NCBI GenBank assembly: GCA_017617635.1
Contig: JAFZVW010000036.1
Coordinates: 1-52,376, forward strand
DNA length: 52,376 nt
Source: Bacteroidaceae bacterium
Lineage (GTDB): Bacteria; Bacteroidota; Bacteroidia; Bacteroidales; Bacteroidaceae
Direction: 5' to 3'
The notes under the pieces are model-generated. The model searched no databases. It saw only the letters and a program-made list of their open reading frames with translations, and had not been told where the DNA came from. Shown here in pieces: positions 1 through 7,038 of this stretch. The translations under genes and the position numbers were made by a program. Numbering within the stretch: position 1 is the first letter of the stretch; each line of letters opens with the position of its first letter.

Positions 1-33
1 AATATCGTTAACGGCAAAAAGGTTCTCTTCTAA
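1..33 (+). CDS. C-terminal end of a presumed secreted protein (partial)
   Basis: The first 33 bases read in frame 1 as NIVNGKKVLF followed by TAA. Short tails of the form (I/V)xNGKK(V/I)xx are common at the C-terminus of secreted or surface proteins in Prevotella-type genomes, where they end the sorting region. The stop lies 39 nt before the small peptide gene on the same strand, so the two are probably co-transcribed. Nothing can be said about the body of the protein. The call rests on ten residues and is tentative. Confidence 0.45.
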   Translation, partial: NIVNGKKVLF

Positions 34-72
34 ATCACGGCAGATAAGTTATAACTTTTAATTGTAAAAAGT

Positions 73-264
73 ATGAAAAGACAATATATAGCACCAAGCC
101 TGTTAGTTGTTAAGGTGGAGATGAATTCTGCTCTAATGCAAGGGTCTGTCCTTGTTAACGAAAATGAAATAGATTTAAATGGAGAAAATAGTGGTGATTT
201 TGGTCTTACCAGGGAAGACAATATCATCGATAACCGCGGCTCCATTTGGGATAATGCGTGGTGA
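73..264 (+). CDS. Small peptide, 63 aa, MK-x-x-(Y/F)IAP family
   Basis: A 63-residue protein starting MKRQYIAP and ending GSIWDNAW. It has no classical signal peptide, no membrane helix, and an acidic, Asn/Gly-rich middle. A relative lies at the other end of the window (52118-52306). They share the MK(R/K)x(Y/F)IAP start, a DFxLxRE(D/N)N stretch and a GS(I/V)W(D/N)...W end. Both follow the tail of a presumed secreted protein. Function is unknown; a secreted or modified peptide precursor and a small structural protein are both possible. The start is ATG at 73 after an A-rich leader, as is usual where Shine-Dalgarno sites are weak. Confidence 0.7.
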   Translation: MKRQYIAPSLLVVKVEMNSALMQGSVLVNENEIDLNGENSGDFGLTREDNIIDNRGSIWDNAW

Positions 265-312
265 ATTATGGTTCACCGTTCAGGGTTAACGGTTGACTTC
301 GACAACAACATA

Positions 313-350
313 GCAATTCCCGACTGGTATGTACCGGCCGGGAATTGTTC
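313..350 (+). terminator. Hairpin terminator after the small peptide
   Basis: The arms CAATTCCCG (314-322) and CGGGAATTG (339-347) pair perfectly. After one mismatch a further CTGG/CCGG stem closes a short loop. T-rich sequence follows on the plus strand. It lies between convergent genes and may serve both. Confidence 0.6.
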
Positions 351-363
351 ACTTTAATGTTTT

Positions 364-387
364 AACTTTTTAATCTTTTAACCTTTT
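364..387. repeat. Three-copy 8-bp repeat at the stop of the HU-like gene
   Basis: Three octamers occur in a row: AACTTTTT (364-371), AATCTTTT (372-379) and AACCTTTT (380-387). The stop codon of the minus-strand HU-like gene (387-389) abuts the array. Imperfect short tandem repeats next to stop or start codons recur in this window. Confidence 0.6.
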
Positions 388-971
388 CAGTCCATGTCGC
401 TGCCGGGGTTGCCACCGCCGCCGCCATTGTTGTCTCCGCCTTCACCGCCGGGGTTCTCTGGCGTCTCGGGGTTCTCGCCGCCGGTGCCGGGGTCAGGAGT
501 TTCACTTCCCTCGCCCTGAGGAGAGGGGTCGGGGGTGAGGCTATCTGGAGAGGGGCTGCCGCCTTCTTCGGCATCCTGTTGGCCCTCGGCGGTCGGAACC
601 TCGACGAAGCGGAATTCACGTTCGTTGTTCAGACGCGAGTTGAGTTCGACATCAGGTTCGAAGACTACGCTGATTTTTGCACCGACGCTTGTCACTTCCT
701 TCTTCTCTTTCTGGCTCTTGCCGCTCACCTTCAGCTTGAACGTACCCAGACCGTCGATGTGGACTGCGTTGCCGTTAAGCAATTCGTCGATGATGGACTG
801 TGGAAAGTCGGCAAACACGCCGTTTACTTCACCGACAGAGAAAGTTGAACCTCGAGCCATGCGCTTTGCCAGCTGCGTCTCGTTCACTGTTGATACACGT
901 GTCCACTGCGGGAAATAGATAGTGGACTTGTCCTGTGGGTTAGTACCCTTCTTTCTGATTAATGAAATCAT
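387..971 (-). CDS. HU-like DNA-binding protein with low-complexity tail
   Basis: A 194-aa protein. Residues 1-125 resemble the Bacteroidota HU-related DNA-binding proteins: an N-terminal helix pair, then a beta arm containing IDGLGTFKLKVSGKS. Residues 128-194 are a Pro/Glu/Gly/Asn-rich tail ending GGNPGSDMD. HU relatives bend DNA without strong sequence preference; this group is expanded in Bacteroides and Prevotella and its exact role is unknown. The tail contains LTPDPSPQGEG, the translation of a widespread GC-rich intergenic repeat, so a repeat seems to have been captured by the gene. The last five residues, GSDMD, are shared with the 413-aa protein at 49356-50597. A likely promoter at 1182-1189 puts a repeat array (1014-1167) in its leader. 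Confidence 0.8.
   Translation of the reverse strand: MISLIRKKGTNPQDKSTIYFPQWTRVSTVNETQLAKRMARGSTFSVGEVNGVFADFPQSIIDELLNGNAVHIDGLGTFKLKVSGKSQKEKKEVTSVGAKISVVFEPDVELNSRLNNEREFRFVEVPTAEGQQDAEEGGSPSPDSLTPDPSPQGEGSETPDPGTGGENPETPENPGGEGGDNNGGGGGNPGSDMD
508..540. repeat. GC-rich REP-like element inside the HU-like gene
   Basis: On the plus strand this segment reads ccctcgccctgaggagaggg followed by gtcgggggtgagg. Read on the minus strand it encodes TPDPSPQGEG. This is the well-known translation of a short GC-rich repeat scattered through many bacterial genomes. Its position in the low-complexity tail suggests it was inserted in frame. Confidence 0.6.
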
Positions 972-1013
972 GATACATTGTTTTTAAAAGGTTAATAAAT
1001 AGTGGTTATTTAG

Positions 1014-1167
1014 AGTCATCCGTATATCTTTTTCAGATGATGCGGATGATTTGCTCAAATGATGCGGATGATTTGCCTCGATGATGCGCATGATTTGATT
1101 GAATGATGCGCATGATTTATTCTGATGATGCTGATGGTGTATTTGAATCATATGCAATACCTGTTTT
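1014..1167. repeat. 22-bp tandem array upstream of the HU-like gene
   Basis: Five clear direct repeats start at 1036, 1058, 1080, 1102 and 1124, each exactly 22 bp apart, with core RATGATGCGSATGATTTG (the fifth has decayed). Degenerate units flank them at 1014 and 1146. The first base alternates G, A, G, A, G. Units 3 and 4 contain the palindrome ATGCGCAT. Twenty-two bp is about two helical turns, so each unit would present the same DNA face. The array lies between the likely promoter (1182-1189) and the start codon (971), so it would also be transcribed as leader RNA. It could be a cooperative operator or a structured leader. Confidence 0.85.
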
Positions 1168-1181
1168 TGCTGTTTCCGACA

Positions 1182-1189
1182 CAAATGTA
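1182..1189 (-). promoter_or_regulatory. -7 promoter box of the HU-like gene
   Basis: TACATTTG on the minus strand matches the Bacteroidota -7 consensus TAnnTTTG. No clear -33 TTG is visible at the usual spacing. Transcription from here would give a leader of about 200 nt spanning the 22-bp array. The remaining gap (1190-1365) shows nothing else I can name. Confidence 0.5.
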
Positions 1190-1365
1190 GTGGATTTGCA
1201 TATTACTCTTCACGTCTAAAGATTCTTTAACGGCACTTTAACCTATAGTAAGTTAATATTATCCAACCTTTAACACGATAGGTTAATTTTTAACATTACA
1301 TCTGTTGCCAGTCCTGCTTCCACTCCGTTTTTGGGCCGTTATCGGGGAATAAAGGAGTGAATTAT

Positions 1366-1396
1366 TTTGCTCTTTGTGGCTTTTTGATTATCTTTG
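1366..1396 (+). promoter_or_regulatory. Bacteroidota -33/-7 promoter
   Basis: TTTG (1366-1369), a 19-nt spacer and TATCTTTG (1389-1396) match the -33/-7 pattern. The predicted start of transcription lies a few bases past 1396, which excludes upstream start codons for the next gene and supports ATG at 1413 or 1416. Confidence 0.7.
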
Positions 1397-1412
1397 CGCG
1401 TCAAAGTGTAAT

Positions 1413-1778
1413 ATGATGAGGAGGCTGATTTGCATACTGCTATTGCTCGTGGTGCTGGTGTCTGAGGCTGCAGTATCTCCTGTTTCGGAGGTGCGTCGTC
1501 GCAAGCGTAACCAGAAGCCTGATACGATTGCCGTGGTGCCGGTGCAGGATGTGTCGGTCTTTTCCCGCAGGCGTATGAGTACCTCGGCATATCCGGTGCA
1601 GATGACTGTTGTAGGGCGTGCCGTTAGGGTTCAGAGTCCTGAAAACCAGGTCTTGCCGATATACACTTCGACTGGTGGCTTCTACATGGTAATGCGGCTC
1701 ACCAAGGGTACGAACTGGCTGAACGGCCTGCCCCGTGGCAGATATTTTATCAATAACCGCACGATAACGATAAACTGA
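1413..1778 (+). CDS. Small secreted protein, unknown function
   Basis: About 121 aa starting MMRRLICILLLLVVLVSEA, a clear signal peptide. A basic Arg/Lys stretch follows, then a C-terminal part VLPIYTSTGGFYMVMRL...GLPRGRYFINNRTITIN. That part resembles the short C-terminal beta sandwich with (L)PxGxYxI(N) seen at the end of type IX cargo and related surface proteins of this group. I read it as a small exported protein consisting mostly of that terminal module. The upstream in-frame extension to 1374 overlaps the promoter and is unlikely to be translated. The stop codon directly abuts a heptamer array that runs into the next gene. Confidence 0.65.
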   Translation: MMRRLICILLLLVVLVSEAAVSPVSEVRRRKRNQKPDTIAVVPVQDVSVFSRRRMSTSAYPVQMTVVGRAVRVQSPENQVLPIYTSTGGFYMVMRLTKGTNWLNGLPRGRYFINNRTITIN

Positions 1779-1806
1779 TGTACGACGGACGATGAACGAT
1801 GTACGA
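1779..1806. repeat. Four 7-bp repeats between two genes, carrying a start codon
   Basis: TGTACGA, CGGACGA, TGAACGA and TGTACGA follow directly after the TGA stop of the preceding gene. The first ATG of the N-acyltransferase (1799-1801) lies at the junction of units three and four. The same heptamer family recurs at 16208-16235 and 45190-45238. Confidence 0.75.
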
Positions 1807-2806
1807 TGAAATGATGGAAATGGAAGAGATTATACCCGAGGTTCCTGTGGAACTGATCAAGGCTGAACTGACTGAGGAGCGCAGGCTCAGGCGTACAAAC
1901 AAGAGTGGCAACGAGATTTATGTGGTAACGTGGCAGGATTCTCCCAACACGGTGCGCGAAATCGGCCGTCTGCGCGAGATTGCTTTCCGCGCGGCAGGCG
2001 GTGGTACGGGCAAGAGCCTGGACCTGGACGAGTTTGATACGTGCGACAATCCGTACAAGCAGATGATTGTGTGGGACCCCGAGGAGGAGAAGATACTGGG
2101 CGGTTACCGATATATCCTGGGCAAGGACTGGGAGATTGAGGAAAACGGTCAGCCCAGGCTCGCTACCAGCCATATGTTCCGTTTCTCGGAGCTGTTCATG
2201 AAGGACTATGCTCCATGGACGATAGAGCTGGGGCGTTCGTTCGTTACATTGGAATACCAGAGCAGCAGGCTGGGGGCAAAGGGTATCTTCGCCCTGGACA
2301 ACCTGTGGGACGGCCTGGGTGCAATAACGGTTATCGAGCCTACGGTACGCTATCTGTTCGGCAAGTTCACGATGTATCCGTCGTACGACCGTCTGAGCAG
2401 GGATATGATTCTGTATTTCCTGAACAAGCATTTTCCTGATCCGCAGCACTTGATAGAGCCTATCACCCCGATACATTACGAGAATGATCCTGCGGGGTTT
2501 GCGGATATTTTCACCGAGGATGACTTCAAGCGTGACTATCGCATACTGAACAAGGCTGTGCGTCAGCGCGGTCTTAATATCCCGCCTCTGGTCAATGCAT
2601 ACATGTCGCTTTCGCCTACGATGAAACTGTTTGGTACTGCCATCAACGATGGTTTCGGTGATGTCGAGGAGACTGGAATACTGATTGCCGTGGACGAGAT
2701 TCTGCAGGAGAAGCGTATGCGCCATATTGATACATTTGCTGCCGAGCATCCTGAACTGGTGCGGATTACCAGCGGTGCAGGCAAAATTTTCTATCCGGTG
2801 GAATGA
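1799..2806 (+). CDS. glsB: GNAT-fold N-acyltransferase, GlsB/OlsB-like
   Basis: A 335-aa protein of the PF13444-type family formerly labelled hemolysin-like. It has TNKSGNEIYVV, REIGRLREIAFRAAGGGTGK, DEFD, PYKQMIVWDPEEEKILGGYR and ELGRSFV blocks, as in Bacteroides GlsB. Known members transfer a 3-hydroxy fatty acid from acyl-ACP to the amine of glycine (GlsB) or ornithine (OlsB), the first step of glycine or ornithine lipid synthesis at the inner membrane. The usual partner GlsA (O-acyltransferase) is not adjacent here. The start is uncertain: ATG 1799 lies in a heptamer repeat, while ATG 1811 follows it (MMEMEE). The 3' end overlaps dgt by 4 nt, implying coupled translation. Substrate is inferred from family membership only. 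Confidence 0.8.
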   Translation: MYDEMMEMEEIIPEVPVELIKAELTEERRLRRTNKSGNEIYVVTWQDSPNTVREIGRLREIAFRAAGGGTGKSLDLDEFDTCDNPYKQMIVWDPEEEKILGGYRYILGKDWEIEENGQPRLATSHMFRFSELFMKDYAPWTIELGRSFVTLEYQSSRLGAKGIFALDNLWDGLGAITVIEPTVRYLFGKFTMYPSYDRLSRDMILYFLNKHFPDPQHLIEPITPIHYENDPAGFADIFTEDDFKRDYRILNKAVRQRGLNIPPLVNAYMSLSPTMKLFGTAINDGFGDVEETGILIAVDEILQEKRMRHIDTFAAEHPELVRITSGAGKIFYPVE

Positions 2807-4161
2807 TGATGCAGTGGCAGCAGCTTTTATCCAATAAGCGCCTGGGTCAGGAGAACAGGTTCCGCCGGGGGGATGACCGCACTGAATTTCAGCGTGACTA
2901 TGACCGTCTGATATTCTCTGCTCCTTTCCGTCGTCTGCAGAACAAGACTCAGGTATTTCCCCTTCCGGGCAGTATATTCGTCCACAACAGGCTGACGCAT
3001 TCGCTGGAGGTCAGCAGTGTGGGCCGTTCGCTGGGCAATGACGTGAGCCGTCTGCTGCTGGAGCGTCATCCCGAGTTGAAGGATACGCATTTCACCGAAC
3101 TTGGCAGTATAGTGAGTGCCGCCTGTCTGGCGCATGACCTGGGTAATCCTCCGTTCGGACACAGTGGCGAAAGGGCAATAGGTACGTACTTCAGCGAGGG
3201 CGACGGCAGTTTCCTGCATGGCTGGACATGTCCCGAAACGGGTGACTCGATTAGCGAGGAGCAGTGGAACGACCTGATTAACTTCGAGGGCAATGCCAAT
3301 GCGTTCCGTCTGCTTACCCATCATTTCAACGGACGCCGTCAGGGTGGATTCGTAATGACATACAGCACTCTGGCCAGTATTGTCAAATATCCTTTCAGCA
3401 GTGACCTGGCTATGAAGAAGCGCAAGTTCGGCTTCTTCCGTGCCGAGGAGGAATACTATATACGCATAGCAACAGAGCTGGGCATCAGGAAGTTTGATAG
3501 TCCAGAGGGCTCATTGCGATATGCGCGTTACCCTCTGGTGTATCTGGTCGAGGCTGCCGATGATATCTGTTACGAAATCATGGATATCGAGGATGCCCAC
3601 AAGCTGAAGATACTGACTACTGCCGAGACCAAGGAACTGCTGATGGGTTATTTTGACGCATCACAGCAGGAGCGTGTCCGTGAGAGGATGAACACTCTGG
3701 ATGATGTGAACGAGCAGATAGTCTATCTGCGTGCCTGTGTCATAAACAAGCTGGAGGCGGAGTGTGTGCGTGTCTTTGTGGAAAACGAGGAGGCTATCCT
3801 GCGGGGAGAGTTCGAGGGTTGCCTGATTGACCATATAGACCGGATTCCGCTGGAGGCTTACCGGCATTGCCAGAAGGTGAGCGTGGGCCGCATATATCAC
3901 AGCAAGGATGTCATGGATATCGAGATTGCGGGTTTCAAGGTTATCACTACGCTGACGGACCTGATGATTCAGGCTGTAACGCATACCGACCGTGCATTCT
4001 CGCAGTTGCTGATCAACCGTGTCTCGCAGCAGTACGACATCAAGGCGCCAACGCTGTACGGGAGGGTAATGGCGGTTCTGGATTATATTTCGGGAATGAC
4101 GGATGTATATGCCCTGGATATGTATCGCAAGATTAACGGTATGAGCATACCTACACTATAA
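2803..4161 (+). CDS. dgt: dGTP triphosphohydrolase (dGTPase)
   Basis: A 452-aa HD-domain protein. It cleaves dGTP to deoxyguanosine and triphosphate and helps balance dNTP pools. The metal site is visible as H66 (in [10 protein letters not shown]), H111-D112 ([17 protein letters not shown]) and a downstream [18 protein letters not shown] block. Length fits the long dgt type. It overlaps the acyltransferase by 4 nt and is followed 11 nt later by dut, so two nucleotide-sanitising enzymes share an operon. ATG 2803, 2806 and 2809 are all possible starts; the overlapping one is listed. Confidence 0.93.
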   Translation: MMMQWQQLLSNKRLGQENRFRRGDDRTEFQRDYDRLIFSAPFRRLQNKTQVFPLPGSIFVHNRLTHSLEVSSVGRSLGNDVSRLLLERHPELKDTHFTELGSIVSAACLAHDLGNPPFGHSGERAIGTYFSEGDGSFLHGWTCPETGDSISEEQWNDLINFEGNANAFRLLTHHFNGRRQGGFVMTYSTLASIVKYPFSSDLAMKKRKFGFFRAEEEYYIRIATELGIRKFDSPEGSLRYARYPLVYLVEAADDICYEIMDIEDAHKLKILTTAETKELLMGYFDASQQERVRERMNTLDDVNEQIVYLRACVINKLEAECVRVFVENEEAILRGEFEGCLIDHIDRIPLEAYRHCQKVSVGRIYHSKDVMDIEIAGFKVITTLTDLMIQAVTHTDRAFSQLLINRVSQQYDIKAPTLYGRVMAVLDYISGMTDVYALDMYRKINGMSIPTL

Positions 4162-4172
4162 CGTACAGACAA

Positions 4173-4610
4173 ATGGAAAGTATCAGGATAATAAACGGCA
4201 GCCACCACGATTTGCCGAGATATGCAACTCCGCTGAGTGCAGGAATGGATTTGCGCGCCAACCTGGATGAGCCGGTAACGCTCAGGCCGCTGGAACGCAG
4301 GCTTATCCCCACGGGACTGCGCATGGCGCTTCCGGCAGGTTACGAGGCACAGGTGCGTCCGCGCAGCGGATTGGCATTGAAAAAGGGTATCACGGTGCTG
4401 AATACTCCCGGCACCATAGATGCAGACTATCGCGGTGAGATAGGTGTGATTCTCATCAATCTCAGTTCGGAGGATTTCGTCGTGGAGGACGGTGAGCGTA
4501 TTGCCCAGATGGTGATTGCCCGTCACGAGCAGCCGCAACTGGTTCAGGTTGAGACGCTGGACGAGACGGAGCGCGGCGAAGGCGGTTTCGGCCATAGTGG
4601 AGTAAAGTGA
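4173..4610 (+). CDS. dut: dUTP diphosphatase (dUTPase)
   Basis: A 145-aa trimeric dUTPase that hydrolyses dUTP to dUMP and pyrophosphate, keeping uracil out of DNA and feeding thymidylate synthesis. All five motifs are present: AGMDL (23-27), PRSGLALK (63-70), [11 protein letters not shown] (80-90, with the catalytic Asp in DADYRGE), RIAQMVI (109-115) and the C-terminal P-loop-like [10 protein letters not shown] (134-143). It lies between dgt and a TPR protein, the common order in this phylum. Confidence 0.96.
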   Translation: MESIRIINGSHHDLPRYATPLSAGMDLRANLDEPVTLRPLERRLIPTGLRMALPAGYEAQVRPRSGLALKKGITVLNTPGTIDADYRGEIGVILINLSSEDFVVEDGERIAQMVIARHEQPQLVQVETLDETERGEGGFGHSGVK

Positions 4611-4629
4611 TTTTCTTAGGTACGTCGGG

Positions 4630-6348
4630 ATGAAACGCAGGATATACATACTGGTAATGTTGATGCTCGGTCTGGCTGTACAGGCGCAGACCAGGATGGA
4701 CTATTTCCTGATGGAAGCGGGCAAATCCCGTATGCGTCAGGATTGGAGCCAGGCGATGATGCTGTACCGTCATGCCCTGGACATCAACCCTGACTCGCCC
4801 GAGGCGCTGTTCCAGCTCGGGCGTATGTCTTTCTATATCCGCGAGGACAGCGTTGGCGAGAATTACATGCACAGGGCCATAGACATAGACAGTACGAATA
4901 CTGCGTACATGGAATCCCTGGCTGCGATTTACCTGCGTACAAACAGGGCTGAGAAGGCGCTGCCTTTGCTTGAGAAGATGAGCGTGCTGGAGCCGCGTCG
5001 CACTGATGTGCTGTCGCATCTGGCTACTTATTACGGAGAGACGGGGCGTCTGGAGGATGCAATCAAGACGTTGGACAGATGGGAGACGCTCGAGGGCAGG
5101 ATACCGCAGCTCTCGTACGAGAAGTACAGTCTGTATAACCAGTTGGGCGACAGTGTCAGGGCTTTTGGTGAACTGGAGGCGTTGTGCAACGAGTTTCCGA
5201 GCGATATGACTCACCGTGTACGCATGGGATACCAGTACCAGCTGCATGGTAATATGAAGAAGGCCGGTCAGATTTACGACGAGGTGCGACTAAGCGAACC
5301 GCATAATCCGCAATTGCAGATAGCGATGATGGAATATTACGAGGCGCGGGGACAGAAGGAACGTGCAGATGCAATGCGCGATTCGATGATGTTTGACGTA
5401 CAGGCTGACAAGTCTCTGCGGTATGGCCTGCTGCAGAACTATATCCAGGGGCTGGAAGGTAATCCCAAGGCTGACTCGCTCGTGGCTGACAGGTTCGACA
5501 GGCTGTTTGCGATTGATTCCACCGATGTCGAGGCAATGGGCATATATGCTTCGTGGCTGGCTTATATGGAGAAACCTGATTCTGTGATATGCCCCGTTAT
5601 GCAGCGTCTGCTCAGGATTGCCCCGGATAACGAGATGGCTACGCAGTGGCTTCTGCAGTACTTTGCGCAGAAGCAGGAATATATTTCGCTTGAGGAGATA
5701 TGCCGTCGCGGTACGAATTACCATCCTGATAACCTTGCCTACCATTATTTCCTGGGAATGACGTTCTCGGAACTGGGTAAGGAGCAGGAGGCTCTGGATG
5801 CGTGGCAGAAGGGTCTGAAACTGCGCAGCCCCAGGACGTCACCGGTTCAGATATCCAACGTCTTTACTGCATCGGGCGATATGTTCTACAAGATGAACAG
5901 GATGCGCGAGTCGTTCTGTGCATACGATTCGGCATTGGTATATAACAAGGACAATATCCTGGCGCTGAACAACTATGCCTATTTCCTGTCCCTCCGCAAG
6001 GAGAACCTGGACAAGGCTGAGCAGATGAGTTACCGTACCATCAAGGCCGAGCCTGACAACATTACATATCTGGATACCTATGCGTGGATATTGTTCATGC
6101 GTGGCGAGTATGCCGAGGCAGCTCATTATATGGAGCGTGTCGTCAGTCCCGACAGTACGGAAGCGGCTCTGTTGGCAGATTCCCGCATGTCAAGTGCGCT
6201 GCTGGAGCATGCCGGCGACATTGCATGGTTCAACGGGGATACAGGCAGGGCCTGTTATCTGTGGGAACTGGCCATAAAGCGGGGCGATGACGAGGTAAGT
6301 GCCACTCTTCAGAAAAAGGCGAGGAAAAAGAAATACTTCAAGAAATAG
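4630..6348 (+). CDS. Exported TPR-repeat protein
   Basis: A 572-aa protein with an N-terminal signal peptide (MKRRIYILVMLMLGLAVQAQ) followed by tetratricopeptide repeats along nearly its whole length. Examples are the segments around residues 30-120 (ALDINPDSPEALFQLGRM), 345-395 and 425-500 (NILALNNYAYFLSLRKENLD). TPR proteins act as scaffolds. In Bacteroidota this gene sits between dut and a DUF4292 lipoprotein and EnvC, so a periplasmic role in envelope assembly or the peptidoglycan machinery is a reasonable inference. It ends with a Lys-rich tail (KKARKKKYFKK). Confidence 0.85.
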   Translation: MKRRIYILVMLMLGLAVQAQTRMDYFLMEAGKSRMRQDWSQAMMLYRHALDINPDSPEALFQLGRMSFYIREDSVGENYMHRAIDIDSTNTAYMESLAAIYLRTNRAEKALPLLEKMSVLEPRRTDVLSHLATYYGETGRLEDAIKTLDRWETLEGRIPQLSYEKYSLYNQLGDSVRAFGELEALCNEFPSDMTHRVRMGYQYQLHGNMKKAGQIYDEVRLSEPHNPQLQIAMMEYYEARGQKERADAMRDSMMFDVQADKSLRYGLLQNYIQGLEGNPKADSLVADRFDRLFAIDSTDVEAMGIYASWLAYMEKPDSVICPVMQRLLRIAPDNEMATQWLLQYFAQKQEYISLEEICRRGTNYHPDNLAYHYFLGMTFSELGKEQEALDAWQKGLKLRSPRTSPVQISNVFTASGDMFYKMNRMRESFCAYDSALVYNKDNILALNNYAYFLSLRKENLDKAEQMSYRTIKAEPDNITYLDTYAWILFMRGEYAEAAHYMERVVSPDSTEAALLADSRMSSALLEHAGDIAWFNGDTGRACYLWELAIKRGDDEVSATLQKKARKKKYFKK

Positions 6349-6351
6349 ACG

Positions 6352-7008
6352 ATGATGAAATACAGATATATTTTATTGACTGTCATAGCTGTTTTGTCCA
6401 TGATGTCGTGCTCTTCGTCCAGGAAGGCTGCACGTCAGGAGGCGCAGACAACATATGGGTGGAATACCGGCGACTGCGTGACGCAGCGTAGCAATCTGGT
6501 GCTGAAGAGCGGTAACCGCAGTGTAAGCCTGGGAGGCTCGCTTCGTATGAAACGCGATGATGTAATCCAGATGAACCTGACATACGGTTTCCTGAGTATA
6601 AACGTCGGAACCCTGGAACTGACACAGGACAGTGTGCTGTTCGTCAGCCGTATGACCAAGCAGTACACGCGCTCGTCTTACGATGAGGTTTCGCTGCTCG
6701 TAGGTAAAAGCATAACGTTCAATGATATCCAGAAGTATTTCTGGGGTGAGGCCGGTGACGGTAAGACTGCGGTCATGAGTTGGAAATACAACGGATTTAC
6801 CGATATGGGCAACGGCAGGAGGCTCCCTGCCGGACTTGAGGTCAATGTCCGGGCATCAGGCCGTTCGGCAGATGCAACCATACAGTTGTCCAATCCCAAG
6901 GAGGAGAGTGACTGGAGCCAGCGTACCAGGATAAATGAGAAGAGTTATGACCGTCTTACCCTGGAACAGGTGGCAAAGCTTCTGTTGAATATAGTAAACA
7001 AAATCTGA
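6352..7008 (+). CDS. DUF4292-type lipoprotein
   Basis: A 218-aa protein with a lipoprotein signal peptide and lipobox (MMSCSSS, Cys at residue 20). The rest is beta-rich, with NLVLKSGNRSVSLGGSLRMKRDDVIQ and repeated amphipathic strands, as in DUF4292. That family is thought to have a LolA/LolB-like fold, which would suit lipid or lipoprotein handling in the periplasm, but no member's function is settled to my knowledge. It lies 3 nt after the TPR gene and 30 nt before envC. ATG 6352 and 6355 are both possible. Confidence 0.8.
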   Translation: MMKYRYILLTVIAVLSMMSCSSSRKAARQEAQTTYGWNTGDCVTQRSNLVLKSGNRSVSLGGSLRMKRDDVIQMNLTYGFLSINVGTLELTQDSVLFVSRMTKQYTRSSYDEVSLLVGKSITFNDIQKYFWGEAGDGKTAVMSWKYNGFTDMGNGRRLPAGLEVNVRASGRSADATIQLSNPKEESDWSQRTRINEKSYDRLTLEQVAKLLLNIVNKI

Positions 7009-7038
7009 CGGGACTAATATAAAATATCTGTTTGCACG

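Noticed and set aside
1014-1167. CRISPR array
   Set aside because: The units are contiguous 22-bp direct repeats without unique spacers, and no cas gene is near.
1014-1167. Replication iterons (oriC or plasmid origin)
   Set aside because: No DnaA boxes, dnaA, rep or par genes are nearby; the neighbouring genes are chromosomal housekeeping. Kept only as a regulatory array.
984-1184. 66-aa His/Ser-rich reading frame on the minus strand
   Set aside because: It is produced by the 22-bp repeat array; its composition follows the repeat and it overlaps the likely leader of the HU-like gene.
1682-2749. 355-aa minus-strand frame opposite the N-acyltransferase
   Set aside because: The plus strand carries a clear conserved enzyme; the antisense frame shows no domain and arises from codon bias. 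The same applies to other long antisense frames, such as 42255-43220 opposite bamA.
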